The notes beneath the pieces were generated by a model. It saw only the letters and a program-made list of their open reading frames with translations, was not told the DNA's origin and ran no database searches. A program made the translations under genes and the position numbers. Positions 1 through 11,290 of a stretch of 64,000 nt of DNA are shown here, one piece after another; position 1 is the first letter of the stretch, and every line of letters begins with the position of its first letter. The DNA comes from Magicicada septendecula (lineage: Eukaryota; Arthropoda; Insecta; Hemiptera; Cicadidae): NCBI GenBank assembly GCA_034769895.1, contig CM068367.1, forward strand, positions 689,326,548 through 689,390,547, in the 5' to 3' direction.

Positions 1-1704
1 GCCAGCGGTCAGCGTATAGCGTAGCAGCCGTCTATTGATCAGCAGAATAAGGAATTTTTCAGACAAGTATCATTTAAACAGATTGTTCAAGACGAACATT
101 TAATTTGTACATAAAAGACATATTAACTCAGTAAATCGTTTTGTGTTTTATAAAGAAACTTACAGACACGATATAAATTTGTTTTTAATTTAATAAATTG
201 TCCTACCTTCAGATAATAAACTCTGTTGCATATTATTATTATTATATTATGCGTCTTTGCATTCATTTTGCTTCGTTGCAATATGTACAGATATATACAT
301 TCATAGAAATAATCATATTGGGGGGGGAATTGGGGGGGGGGCTACTGTCTTTTACAAATATACAACAGCATGTGCAGTTTCGTTCGTTAATTCTATTAAA
401 AGAGCGCGAAAATTGGTTTCATTGTAGGCTTATATCAAGATGAAAATAATTTTCGAACTGGAGAAATAATTTTAAGACAATCATTTCACCAGTGACCAAG
501 CACGGAAAATAAAGTTGGGGAATGGTGGTTTGATGGTGACATCGTAAAAGGGAGTTAAGCGGGTAACACAATCCGGACTGTTGGGACGAATAATTTGCTG
601 TCTGCGTGACGAAAGGACAGTGTGAATACAGGGTAACCTACAGCGACCGACCTAGTCCATAGTCAGCTTCACACGTATACGGACGGAAATCACTACGTAC
701 ATCTATACTTCCCAGCGGATAATTTAATTTTTTCTCCTACTTTATTTTTTTATTTACTTAGCTTAGTCGTTCATAACAAAATGAGCTAACAGTAATACAT
801 CAAAGACATCCAAATCACTGTCACTAATCCTTGTCTTTCAATATGTCACTGTCCTTATTTTTTGATTGAGCAATCTTTGTGCAAGGACATGCTGGTGTGT
901 CAATGTAAAGCGAGTGTCAGATGATAGTCCATGTAAAGTAGAACTGTATACGAGTAGGCCGCTAACAACCGCACTCGGAGTCGCAAGCACATGCGCATAT
1001 ATACAGAGCTAGTTAGACAGATAGGGAGAGAAATAAAGAAACAGAGCGATGGGAGGAGAAATAGAGACTTACTGTAGCAATAAAGCACACATGGAATAAG
1101 TACGTTAATTATATAATCTAATGTAACTTAGAGTTCATCGTAAAATGATAGTGGTAAAAATAACGTCTACAATGATTAAAATTATTTACAACATGCCATA
1201 TGGGGGGCAGTAAAAAGTGTAGCATTCAACAAACAATATGTGACTTACGAAAGACAACGGACAGCGTACAGTATTTCAAGAGGGCCATTTACCTACAGCG
1301 TAGTTAGCTTTCCACTGCGGGTCAGCCGTAATTGTTCAGAAATCACATTCACTTATACTATTGTGTTTGCAACAACACCTGGACTCCACGTATTGACACT
1401 TTGATCTAGTTTTTTCTCTCTCTACTGCTTTCGGTTTATTCTGTTTATACCAGCGCTCAGGATCTGTTCCTTTTTTCAACACTGTTCTTTTCTCAGCAGC
1501 TGTGAGTAATAAAATTAATTTTGAAGTGCTGTTTAAAGGAAGACGTTAATAATTATTTTTATTAATAGGAAAAGTCAAGTCATCGACCGAAATGAGTCTT
1601 TAAAAAACAATATTTTCTCTTCCTACGCAGTACTTCCGTCTTTTGACTCCCAGCGAGATATTTAGGTTCTTAAGCGGGTAGACTAACCGGCAAATTAGAA
1701 GGCG
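1..1704. other. No gene recognised
   Basis: This stretch has no open reading frame with recognisable protein content on either strand. The only local oddity is a pair of G runs at about 320-341, separated by a short AATT, which could form a G-quadruplex. An 81-codon frame overlaps this but looks random. Confidence 0.5.
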
Positions 1705-1965
1705 GGCTGCGATATTACTCATTTCGCCTACTTTTTGTGAACTATTCGAGCCTAGAAACGTCGCTATAGTACTACGTATATCTCAAGTCCTAAATTATAG
1801 ACTTCTTATCACCGTGTTAGTTATCCTAAGTTTGAAACAACAATTCAGACCCACGCAGTTTTACCCCACGTTACATCTGGTCTGTAAATGTTTTAGAACT
1901 GAATTTTAACACGACGTAGGCAAAAGGGTAGTAGCGAGGTTGACCGACGGCTTGTCATGCTGACG
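1705..1965 (+). repeat. Dispersed repeat family B, copy 1
   Basis: About 260 bases resemble 43605-43860 in the same orientation. Matching blocks in the same order include CTAAATTATA followed by a TATCA-CGT block, TAAGTTT-AAACAA, and TTTAGAACTGA followed by ACGACGT-like and AAAGGGTA blocks. The copies differ by many substitutions and small indels, so the family is old. No coding potential or terminal repeats are evident, and I do not recognise a named family. Confidence 0.55.
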
Positions 1966-3242
1966 ACTACTCTACAGTAACAAGGCTAATTCAAAGGCAT
2001 AAGCCAGGAACAATTTAAATGTATCCACTAAGAGCATCATATACCTTCAAGTATTAGTGCCGAAGCACTGTTAAGTCTTAGCAATCTACAATTTGCAGTG
2101 AATTCTCCAAGTAAGCAACTTGTAATGTAACTCGTTCTGGGGCGACGAGGATATCGGTCTTAGTGACCACGTTGATTCTGTCGGCAAGTCGTACTACGAC
2201 TGTATTTGTTCAATGCGGACCGTTTTCGCTTTAGACTGACATGAATCGTACGCCATCGGACCAACAAGAAACCGATTATGCTATCCGGCCATTACCAACA
2301 AGGTTCAAAATTATATATATATACACCAGTTGACTGAATATTAAAAAGATATATTGTGCAATGAGTCAATGTCTTCTAAATGCGTCTATCGTTTTTAATA
2401 AATCCTGTAATATTACTCTAGCACGAGAATACACCAGGGGTGAGACAGGTATTATGTACAATTGCAAGCAAAGTGCAAGGTTAATCTAAAGACGTATTGT
2501 TATGTTTAATTGTCAAATTCCTAATCCGTTTTTAGTCTAGAGTTATTTCTGATCATTTGATCCTCGTTATTGTTTCTCGACCTTGCAAGCAAGAGAGGTC
2601 TTGACAACCGTAATATCGTTAAAAACCCAAAGATGATTGGCCTACCTCGTGGCATGGAATAATGCAGATGAAGTCTTCGCCTTGTGACAGATGCCACTGC
2701 AGCGAATGAGACATTTTTTAATTTGTTTGTTTCTCAGTTAAGAAGCAAGATCGTTGAGGTATTATCTTGATAACCTATTTAGGGAAGTTTGGAGATAATT
2801 ATCGGCCAAGACAGGATTATAATAGCTGGAAAAATTATAGTAGCTAGTGGCTGAGACACAGTGTGTAAGAAATCACATAATAGGGAAACCATTGCATGTC
2901 AACATCTTCGATCTGTTAATGGAACTATTATATTTTTGAAGTTTATCCGTATGGTATAATTGTTTGTTTTTCGCAGATTTGTGTGGACTTAAATGTTTCA
3001 GCTGATAGTATCTCTGAGATTATTACCATATTAAATACGAATCAAATAAGTGTGTGCGTTTGCTGCATTTGATTGTGGTCTAAATAAAGACCATGTAACA
3101 GTACCGTTAGTCACTTCGGCAGATGTGTTCCTGACGCGTCGATGGAACTTGGCATCAAATCACGTTTGTGAATGCAAACTGCTGATTAGAACGTATTTTG
3201 GAACGTAGAGGCAGACATAAAGCAACGGTTGTGCTTTCGAAT
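1966..3242. other. No gene recognised
   Basis: AT-rich DNA with a short TA run near 2310. I see no coding sequence, RNA gene or clear repeat here. Confidence 0.45.
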
Positions 3243-4092
3243 TTAAGGGGAGCCGCAACCATTAAAGAGGGAATTTTTAGAATTTTTTGAGATTTTTCAA
3301 AAATTTTATTTTACACTAATACATTGAAATCTGCGTTTGAATCATTTTGAGCAGTTTTTTGTGATTTTTTAACTTTCTTATACAAGTTTTTAATAATAAA
3401 AGATTTTTTATGTTGTTTGTAAGTGCCCTAAAACAACATTTACGTCAAAAACATTTGTTGAGTCTGCAGTAGGAGAAGCCATCTTTCACTTTCACTACAA
3501 TAACGCAGTTTAAAACATTGTCTGGAATCTCTCTGATAAGAAACACTGCCCAGCATGCTGAGACAAAATATACGGCTTAGCCTGAAATGGAAACGGTTAA
3601 CATCAATGTATAAACATTATAGGAAACTATTAAAAGCAAGTGAAGTAAGAGAAGAATAAATGAAGAAAGTCAAGGAGGAAGGTCATATGGTAAAGGAGAG
3701 TTTTAATTGTGCTTTAACCACACTGAAGGTTCGCTAGACTTTAAGTGTGATTTGCTGGAAAAGGAAAATTCTAGATTTCTGAGCACATAAGTTCCAATAA
3801 AATGGAAATCTATAAATATAAGACACTTGAAATGTTTAGCATATAATCTTGATGTTATTTTAAAACTTTTCGGAAACACTAAACCCTGTATGTACAGAAT
3901 AACGTAAATTACAAAAATTTATAAAAGTACACAATGTAAAATATAAAATTTAAAAATAAAGTCAATGTAACTTTGTTTGTTTTTGTGTCATCATTGTTTC
4001 CATGCCCAAAAATCTTTGATAGGTAATTAGTAATACAGTGATTTCAATTTTTTATTTTTAATTGGATGAAAAATGCAAGATGGTCACCTTAA
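3243..4092. mobile_element. Possible non-autonomous DNA transposon with TTAA ends
   Basis: The left edge reads TTAAGGGGAGCC. The reverse complement of the right edge reads TTAAGGTGACC, giving a short imperfect terminal inverted repeat that begins with TTAA on both sides. TTAA ends are typical of piggyBac-type insertions, but the interior (about 850 bp, very AT-rich) encodes nothing recognisable and no transposase is seen. The matching region is short enough to arise by chance, so this is tentative. Confidence 0.25.
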
Positions 4093-4785
4093 GTAAGTCT
4101 GATATTACACTAATTACAAAAAATAGAAAACGCAAATATACAATTTATTTCGAAAAATAGCCAAATTCTGATCCTTTCTCTAACAATTACGAAGATAAAT
4201 TAACAACGGGTATGATGGGAAACGGCGTTGCTGTATGAGAGTAAGAAAGTGACTTACAATGGCGACAAATTTAATACTGTCCCTGCAACCACGCGGAAGG
4301 AATCGCCCGCAAAAGCTCGAAGTGACGCACAGTACCGAGACAAACCGTCTGTCTTAATACCTGTTTCCGATGATGAAACCATGCATATATTTTTACTCGT
4401 ATTCTAACATTACATTTGTAGTTTTTACATTAGTTTTCTTTCTTTATTTCTTTGTTGCCACCGCGATTTGAATATGTTTTGTTCCCTCACCATGTTATAT
4501 AACAAACACACTACGGCTTCCGTTTTGCGTCGTATATTGCGATAATATTCGTTTTTGGAATACACCGAGTCTTTGTAAGTATTCGTTGAATAAACATTGT
4601 GAAACAGTTGCCAATTTGGTTATATTTTTCTGTTTTCATGTTGTCAGTTGAGCCTTGCTTTTTAGATTTAAACGTGTAGTTTGAAAATTTATGCAGATTA
4701 CGTGTACAACAAATAGTCAAATAGAAAGCGTATATCGAGTTGGAAATAGTGACTAATATTATCAGTATAAAATTATGAATCATCT
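4093..4785. other. No gene recognised
   Basis: AT-rich spacer between the putative TTAA element and a LINE remnant. A minus-strand 130-codon frame (4511-4903) overlaps it, but only its first part, beyond 4786, resembles LINE protein. Confidence 0.4.
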
Positions 4786-5800
4786 TCTTTCTCTCTATAC
4801 ATCTTTTCCCACTCGATGTGGGGTCGATGCTGCTGACAGCTTGACCCGGTCGTACATATGTTCCACCAACAGCTGATTTTCCCTCAGCACCGGGACCAAC
4901 CATCCACCTCCGTTTAGGTCTGCCTCACGTTTACTCACTATGTACCTCCGTCTCCAGCACCATTATCTCCACATATGATTCTTCTCTTTTCCTCACGTGA
5001 CCATGCCACTATAGTCTTCTTTCTTGCATCTTCTTCTATATTATTACTACCTTCGTTGTACCTGTCCTTATCCACTTTGGTTATAGCATACATCCACCTA
5101 AGCAATTTCATTTCTGCTACATCAAGCTGTTTCTCTTGCGCTTTCCACGCTGGCAAACTTTTTATTGCCACTTCGTTTAGATTTCCGTCTCCAGTAACCT
5201 CAACTTTTCAACTTTTTCGTGACTTAACTTCAGTCTCCAGTATCTAAAATTTGCAGTTTAGTCTCCAGGTATCTAAATGCCGTCCAACTTTATCTCTTGC
5301 ATCTTGATGTTGTAGTCTTGATCCTCGCTAAACTCAAATATTCCGTCTTCTTTCTGCTAATATTAAGTCCTCTTACTTCCAAGATCACCCTACACTGTTC
5401 CAGTTGTTCTTCCACAACATGTCTCCTCACCACGATATCATCTGTAAACATCATGAACCAGGGAGATCGATCTATTATCCCACGATATATTACATCCATA
5501 ATATATCAAACAGATACGGACTCAAGGTAGAACCGTGATGTAAACCTATTTCCGTTGGAATCCATTCAGTTGGTCCAACGCTGCTTCTAATCTGTGTTCT
5601 TGCTCTTTTGCGGATTTCTTGGGCAAACCGCACGTACTTCTCTGGTACTTCCTGCTTTTCTGTTCCAGACTTCTTCACGTGGTACCCGGTCTTACGCCTT
5701 CTCGATGTCAATAAAGACGAAGTGCACATCCTTCTGTTTACCGATACTTTTCCATGTTGCAAAGACTTCATCTGTAGTTACTTTCCATAAATCCAAACTA
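4786..5800 (-). pseudogene. LINE reverse transcriptase and C-terminus, decayed
   Basis: Minus-strand fragments line up in order with the 3' half of a non-LTR retrotransposon ORF2, probably RTE-like. At about 5720-5690 is motif A (VFIDIEKA, then a stop where Tyr is expected, then DRVPREEVW). The thumb-side segment VPEKYVRFAQEI and the motif B region IGLHHGSTLSPYLFDI follow. Motif C reads MMFTDDIVV at 5450-5420, then GLNISRKKTEYLSL. At 5171-5060 is AQEKQLDVAEMKLLRWMYAI, the conserved segment after the RT. Near 4800-4850 is the tail with a DPTSSGKR motif. Frames change repeatedly and at least one stop interrupts motif A, so it cannot make a working enzyme. The clade name is inferred; the LINE origin is secure. 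Confidence 0.85.
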
Positions 5801-6606
5801 TGGTATAAAGTTATGATGTCTTCTAATAATTACAGAGAGCATTAGAAACCTTGAAATGAAGACAAAGTAAATAGAAGAGTGCGATTATACTTAATCTTAG
5901 ATCAACTTCAAGTAAACATGCGAGTGCACGTAAGGCCAAAGGCATCTTCCAAAGTAATGTTAATAGGTATCGTACAGGAATGTGTGGTAAACTCCCCCGA
6001 TTAACTTTTTTGAAAGACCACGTGCTCTAATGCCCATGTTGACCAGTAGCGGTAATTCCAGTTGCCACTGGATACATAAATACATAAATGATACATAAAG
6101 ATACATAAATGTTTATGTATTGTGACTGTCGACATAACGTAGTATCGGGTTACTATATGGATTTATTTACTTAACATAAAGAGCCACTTTGAATAAAATA
6201 TATTAAATATATTCCAGTAAATAGTCTATAAGCAAGAATTTAATTAGTATATTTTTTAATTTTAAAAGCTAGTACAAAATTCCCAAATGGGGTCTAATTA
6301 TATTTAATCTTATTTGAATTGGAGAAAAACCCCAAAGCTAGAGATGGGCACCGTTTAAAGATATATGTTTCATATACTTAATAGAGATTTTTCGATGTCA
6401 ATCCTCATTATTTTAGTATTGATTTCACTCTTCTTACATTATTTCATTTTAAACTATGTCAGTGTTCACGATCCCAGTCACTAAACAATATGTTCTTCAG
6501 ACGTGCTTGAACTAAAACTGACTTAGGAACGATAGGTTTCCGTTTACTTATTCCAGATTGAGGTAACGCAGTCAAGCGAAATAACACACCGAACGCGGGG
6601 AATTTA
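5801..6606. other. No gene recognised
   Basis: AT-rich spacer with a short direct repeat of ATACATAAAT around 6070-6115. No coding content is seen. Confidence 0.4.
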
Positions 6607-6656
6607 TCACGTGGAGAAACCGAGGGAGTTTACCTGTACCGGTACTACACACTCAC

Positions 6657-6698
<42 letters not shown>

Positions 6699-6852
6699 GG
6701 TGCACGCCTGCTCGCTGTTTCTCTATATCATCACAGTTGTCCTCTTTCCACGATCTCGTGGGTCTTCTACTTGGTATCCAGTGTAATAGTTTTATGAGCC
6801 AACGATCGTCGGGCATTCGTTCCATGTGGCTACACCATATGCGTCGATTCAT
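6607..6852 (-). pseudogene. LINE ORF2 C-terminal remnant
   Basis: An 81-codon minus-strand frame begins with a segment typical of the C-terminal end of LINE ORF2 proteins: WCSHMERMPDDRW, KLLHWIPSRRPTRSWKED, then CDDIEKQRAG. These match the widespread GHxxRMxDxRxPKKxLxW...GRPRxxW pattern. The frame then runs into an Arg-Glu repeat encoded by a GA/CT microsatellite, which is not part of the protein family. Only the 3' end is present, as expected of a 5'-truncated insertion. The exact clade cannot be set from so short a piece. Confidence 0.65.
6658..6696. repeat. (CT)n microsatellite
   Basis: An uninterrupted CT dinucleotide run of about 39 bases sits inside the 3' portion of the minus-strand LINE tail. 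Confidence 0.95.
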
Positions 6853-8399
6853 GCTTATGCTGTCTAATACTGTTTTGTGTACACGAATTTACCTCTTTAC
6901 CTCCACTGTTTACAGATTTTGGTGTAAAGTTAGTCTGATTTATCTCCCAAGTTTCGTAGTCATAGGTGCACTATACTTTTTGTGAGATGGGGGGGGGGGT
7001 TATTTTTCATAACCCAATAGTTATCTTATTGGCTTTGTGGGTTATTTTCCCCTCCGAATCTTAGAACTCAGTTGGCCCATCACCATTTTCTGAGTTCACT
7101 TCCTGAGCTAGTTTGTAATCAGCTTTTGCAGTAACTGGTAAGCATTTGAATGTTTTACTCACTCTTAGGTGAAGTATATGTTATCGACAGATAACATCTT
7201 ACTGTTGTTTTGTTTGTCTTTTGTATGAATTTTTTGTTGTTTGTTAGTTTCATGATTTACTGCTTTTTTCAGGTACAACACTTTAATTTTTAGGTAGTAA
7301 TACTTGAAGAACTCTCCTGTCACAACGGACGATCGTACTGTGACTCCCGCGATGTGACATTACCAGCTTTTAGTGTAGCGTTCGATGTAATTTATTTGTT
7401 AGCAATCGAAACTTTGCTTTAGTTTTGTAAAACTTTAATGATGGACGAATTCCGGAGCGTATTTTTCCATGCTTTCATATTCATCATTGCCTAGTTTTGA
7501 AGAACGTTCCTCTGCTTGACGATTTCTCTACAAGTACAAGTACTTGGCCCTACCTATAATTAAACATCATTAGATAAAGCACAAACGGAGAGAAACAATA
7601 TACTTTACTTTTTAGCTTACACAAGATTACACGTAACATACCGCTTGACTAGATTTCATCAGTATAAGAGAATGTTGAATCTTATCAGAGTACGGTGTCT
7701 AGATTTCGGTTTTGATTGTGTAAACTTCTGTAATCAGAACTTGGAATAAGCGCTTACATGACAAAACGCAAGACGCTGATACAGCGAAGGCTGGTATAAC
7801 CGTCATTACTGAACATAAACGCGAATGGTATAAAAGTACCAGGTTTTATCTTGTGTTTCAGGATTAGAGGTCATCTTAAGAATTACACTGATTCTATAGC
7901 CTGAAAACATTAGTCTATTTGCTAGTAACTAATTTTTAATTTATTTTTGACAGTTTTATTGAAACTTTAACAATAATTTTATTTAAACTTTTTCAAGTTT
8001 ACTGAAACACTGAATAATATTGTTTTAAAATTCATTTAGGGCACGGTAAGATTAAAACGTTTAGCGGTACGTTAAACAAAACACTTTAACTTGGGTAAAC
8101 ACACAGCTAGGGACTACATGTTAATTACAGGTTCGCTGCCGTGCTCTATGACGTAAAGCAAGATTTTAATGAAGTAAACACAAAACGATAATTGGTTTCT
8201 AAAAAAAGAAATGCCGACTCATTATTTTTTAATAAACTATTTATTGTGTAACTTTGTAATTATTTACGCAAAACGTGGCATTGATTAAGTTCGTTAAAGA
8301 ATTTCATTAGTTGGTACCATTCGTTGAAGTAGTCTTCGTTAGCGTACGGTTTCGCTGTATTCTGAACTCCTCTTCAGCAACGTGCTCCGAAGATTTTTT
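6853..8399. other. No gene recognised
   Basis: AT-rich DNA with a G run at about 6989-6998. No coding sequence or repeat relationship was found. Confidence 0.4.
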
Positions 8400-8760
8400 C
8401 CGCTTTTCCTCACTTGATACCCTCGACTGATCAAGTCGCTGAACCGTTTAAGTGAATGGTTGGTCCAAAGAAGTTAAAAAACGTTGCTTTGTGTACCGTT
8501 CGCATTTTTTATTAACCAACGTAAGAAATTGTTTAGTTTTCATGTGGTCTTGTCCCATCTGTTTGTTTGTTGGGTTTGTCTTGCAAAATGTATGAAGTTT
8601 ATTATCGACTGCTTTTATACCAACAAAGCTTTTTTGTAATATTAATCCCAATGGTAACAGTAGGCTGTAACGTTCATTTGCAGTTTCATTTTGGTTCTAC
8701 TGTTCTATGTTCCTGCTCTTTGGATGGTTATTTTCTCTCCATAAGTCACGTATAAAAAGT
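8400..8760 (-). other. Possible degenerate coding remnant, unidentified
   Basis: A minus-strand frame of 67 codons (8448-8651) is Lys/Thr-rich and continues, with frame changes, on both sides into peptide-like sequence of balanced composition (for example KRKKSSEHVAEEEF downstream). The composition is less AT-biased than the flanks. I do not recognise the family. It may be an old transposase or pol remnant, or chance. Confidence 0.2.
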
Positions 8761-9643
8761 TTTATCAGCTCCTTTTATCTATCCAAATTAAAAATACATT
8801 TCAACTGAGAAGTCCGTTTATAGCTCTATTAAAATTCCTTTTTGGCTACGTGATTTCAACTTTCCTTTTCTGTTTTAATATTTAACAAGACTTTGCATTC
8901 ATATAATAGACTTAGAGTGACATGTACTTTATAGAATTTCAACGTTTTCATGTCTAATTCCATTCCGTTATCTACATGCACGTGTATTAATTTTGTTGTA
9001 TATGTTGACTTGTTACTGTAATTAACAAATTTTGTAGCCCATCAACCCGAGAATAGCATTTTATAGAATGATAATCTTAATATAATTTGGATCTTTTTGC
9101 AACCCACTAAATACTATATTTTTGTGTACAGGGGGACGCTGTTTCATGATACAGTTTATTGAATAGGAAGACACGGTACTGAAAGTTGTCCTTAGTCGCT
9201 TATAAAATAGTGCACTTTTATGGTCTAATCTTCTAGATTCTGTGGGTTGTTATTTGGCTATTGTTAGTAGGCTAATAGTCGTGTAAATTCTAAATAATAA
9301 TACAAAGGTCTGCTTGAGATTGCATAAGAATGTCTCTACAAACTGTTTGGTATATAATACATTAACACAGCGTCTAGACAATTCTAAGATATCTGAACAA
9401 CACATAATTCTAAATGGTATTGAAATTAACCATATTGAAATGGTATACAATAGTATCTATCTCAAGGTTACTAGCAGTTCATTATTTTTTGGAGAGCTGT
9501 TCATGCCATTACTAAACCAGAGTTCTGGGAAAGCAGATTATTCCACTAGTCTTGCAGAAGAAGCAAAGACTAAGAAGAAGCAATAACATCCTAAATGAAT
9601 TCCAGGTTTCGTACAAACCTAAAATCATATAATAATAAAGGAA
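8761..9643. other. No gene recognised
   Basis: AT-rich DNA. Overlapping frames at 9250-9586 on both strands show no family resemblance. Confidence 0.4.
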
Positions 9644-9653
9644 ATAATAATAA

Positions 9654-9699
<46 letters not shown>

Positions 9700-9720
9700 T
9701 GTAGTAGTAGTAATAATAAT
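9644..9720. repeat. AAT/AGT trinucleotide microsatellite
   Basis: A run of AAT units, then about 17 AGT units with one TGT variant, then AAT again. It lies immediately upstream of the LINE sequence that starts at about 9731 and may mark the 5' insertion border of that element. Confidence 0.95.
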
Positions 9721-10107
9721 AAACCCCCCCAGATAATAATTTTACCCCCCAGAAATCCAACCCGACGCCCGGTCTACAACATCTTGGCCTCATGGGGTGC
9801 GGGCAACGGCTGTTACACTTTAGCCGACAAATAGGGCACTGGCAGGTGAGTTTGACAAGGTTGTGTGTACCGCTTGAAAACACACCGTAACCCACGGTGG
9901 AACCGATCATGCCAGTGGGTGGATGGTTCTACGTTAGCGAGTCGCAAAAGATGGCCTCAGGGCCTCAGGGAGTCTGTTACTTCCCCACTACTCGTGGGAA
10001 CAAGATTAAAGGTTCTCCAAATATTTCTCGGGTTGAGGGGTCCCTTAAAATCCCTCGTCTTGAAGAAAGCCCTCCTTGGAGGGTGAAGAGAAGGAGACAT
10101 TTCTCCA

Positions 10108-10179
10108 CAGTTGAGACAGTCTGTCGCTGCACAGTTGAGACAGTCTGCCGCTGCACAGTTGACACATTCCTGACATCGT
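10108..10179 (+). repeat. 24-bp tandem repeat, three copies
   Basis: Units starting CAGTTGA occur at 10108, 10132 and 10156, with the last one degenerate. The 24-base period keeps the frame, so the ORF1 N-terminal region would gain repeats of VETVCRCT. Confidence 0.85.
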
Positions 10180-11110
10180 ATGCCGCTGCGCCGGCGGTGC
10201 CGAGGTATCTTGTTATAAGACGGAAGGAAGGTCAGTCCCTTCCTTATTAAAAAAGCTGTAAGCGGTTGCGCGGGATCAGCCGTCCAGAATATCAGAAAAA
10301 CCGCAAGTGGACTACTCGTCGAGACCCTGAACGATGAACAGGGTTCGCGGTAACTGAAAATGCAGAAGGTAGAGGACATAAAAGTGGAAGTCGTTCCTCA
10401 TACCACCCTGAACACCACGAAGGGGGTGGCAGTGTGCATGGATTTACTGAACTGCACAGAGGAAGAGATTGCAACTGAGCTCACCCCGCAGGTCACAGCA
10501 TGTCGACGACTAATGGTGCGACGGGATGGACAAACGGTCCCATCTGCGTCCCATCTTCTAACCTTCAACAGGACAACTGTACCAGAAAACTAAGAGCGGG
10601 CATTCATAGACTGAGTGTGAGAGAATTCATCCCTCAGTGCAATATTATCACTGCTTACGTTTCGGGGACACTTCATCAAGAAGTGCTCGGGTCAAGACGT
10701 GCCTCTGTGGGAAGTCGGCTCATCGGCTCATGGTGATGATCCTTGTGCTGACCCAATGAAATGTGTCAATTGCGGTGGTCAACATTCATCTCAATCCCGC
10801 AATTGCCATGTTTATAAGCAAGAAGTAGCTATTTACGAGGTACGTACCCTGAAAAAACTGAGCTATTTCGATGCTAAAAAACTAGTATGCTCAGCCAACT
10901 CAAAGTCAGCTACGCACAGGCAGTAAAACCAACAGCGTCACCAGCCTCTATTGTAAAGGAAATGATACCTGCAGTAACACGATTCATCGAGCGTTACTTT
11001 TCAGTAATGTATAGCAAACCAACAATCAATAAAGACAGTGCGGCTGAGACAGATACGCAATCGGTACGGAAGGATAGTGTCGATGGGTCTACAAGCAGAC
11101 CTATACTTCG

Positions 11111-11272
11111 TCCGACAAGGAGGGCCGATACAAACATTGTGGCTGCGCCTGCGGCTACCTCCAGTGGGGGCGAGACGGCGAGGGCATATAGTCCGCCAAG
11201 GAGGACCGACACAAACATTGTGGCTGCGCCTGCAGCCTCCTCCAGTGGGGGCGAGACGCCGAGGGGATACCG
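11111..11272 (+). repeat. 81-bp tandem duplication in ORF1 tail
   Basis: Two copies, at 11111-11191 and 11192-11272, share the block ACAAACATTGTGGCTGCGCC followed by CCAGTGGGGGCGAGACG. The 81-base period is 27 codons, so the reading frame is preserved. Each copy encodes a segment containing TNIVAAPAA and SSGGET. Confidence 0.9.
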
Positions 11273-11290
11273 CTCCCAGATACACCAGAC

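Noticed and set aside
9512..9910. 132-codon minus-strand frame with a poly-Tyr run
   Set aside because: It crosses the AGT microsatellite and the LINE 5' border and shows no conserved domain.
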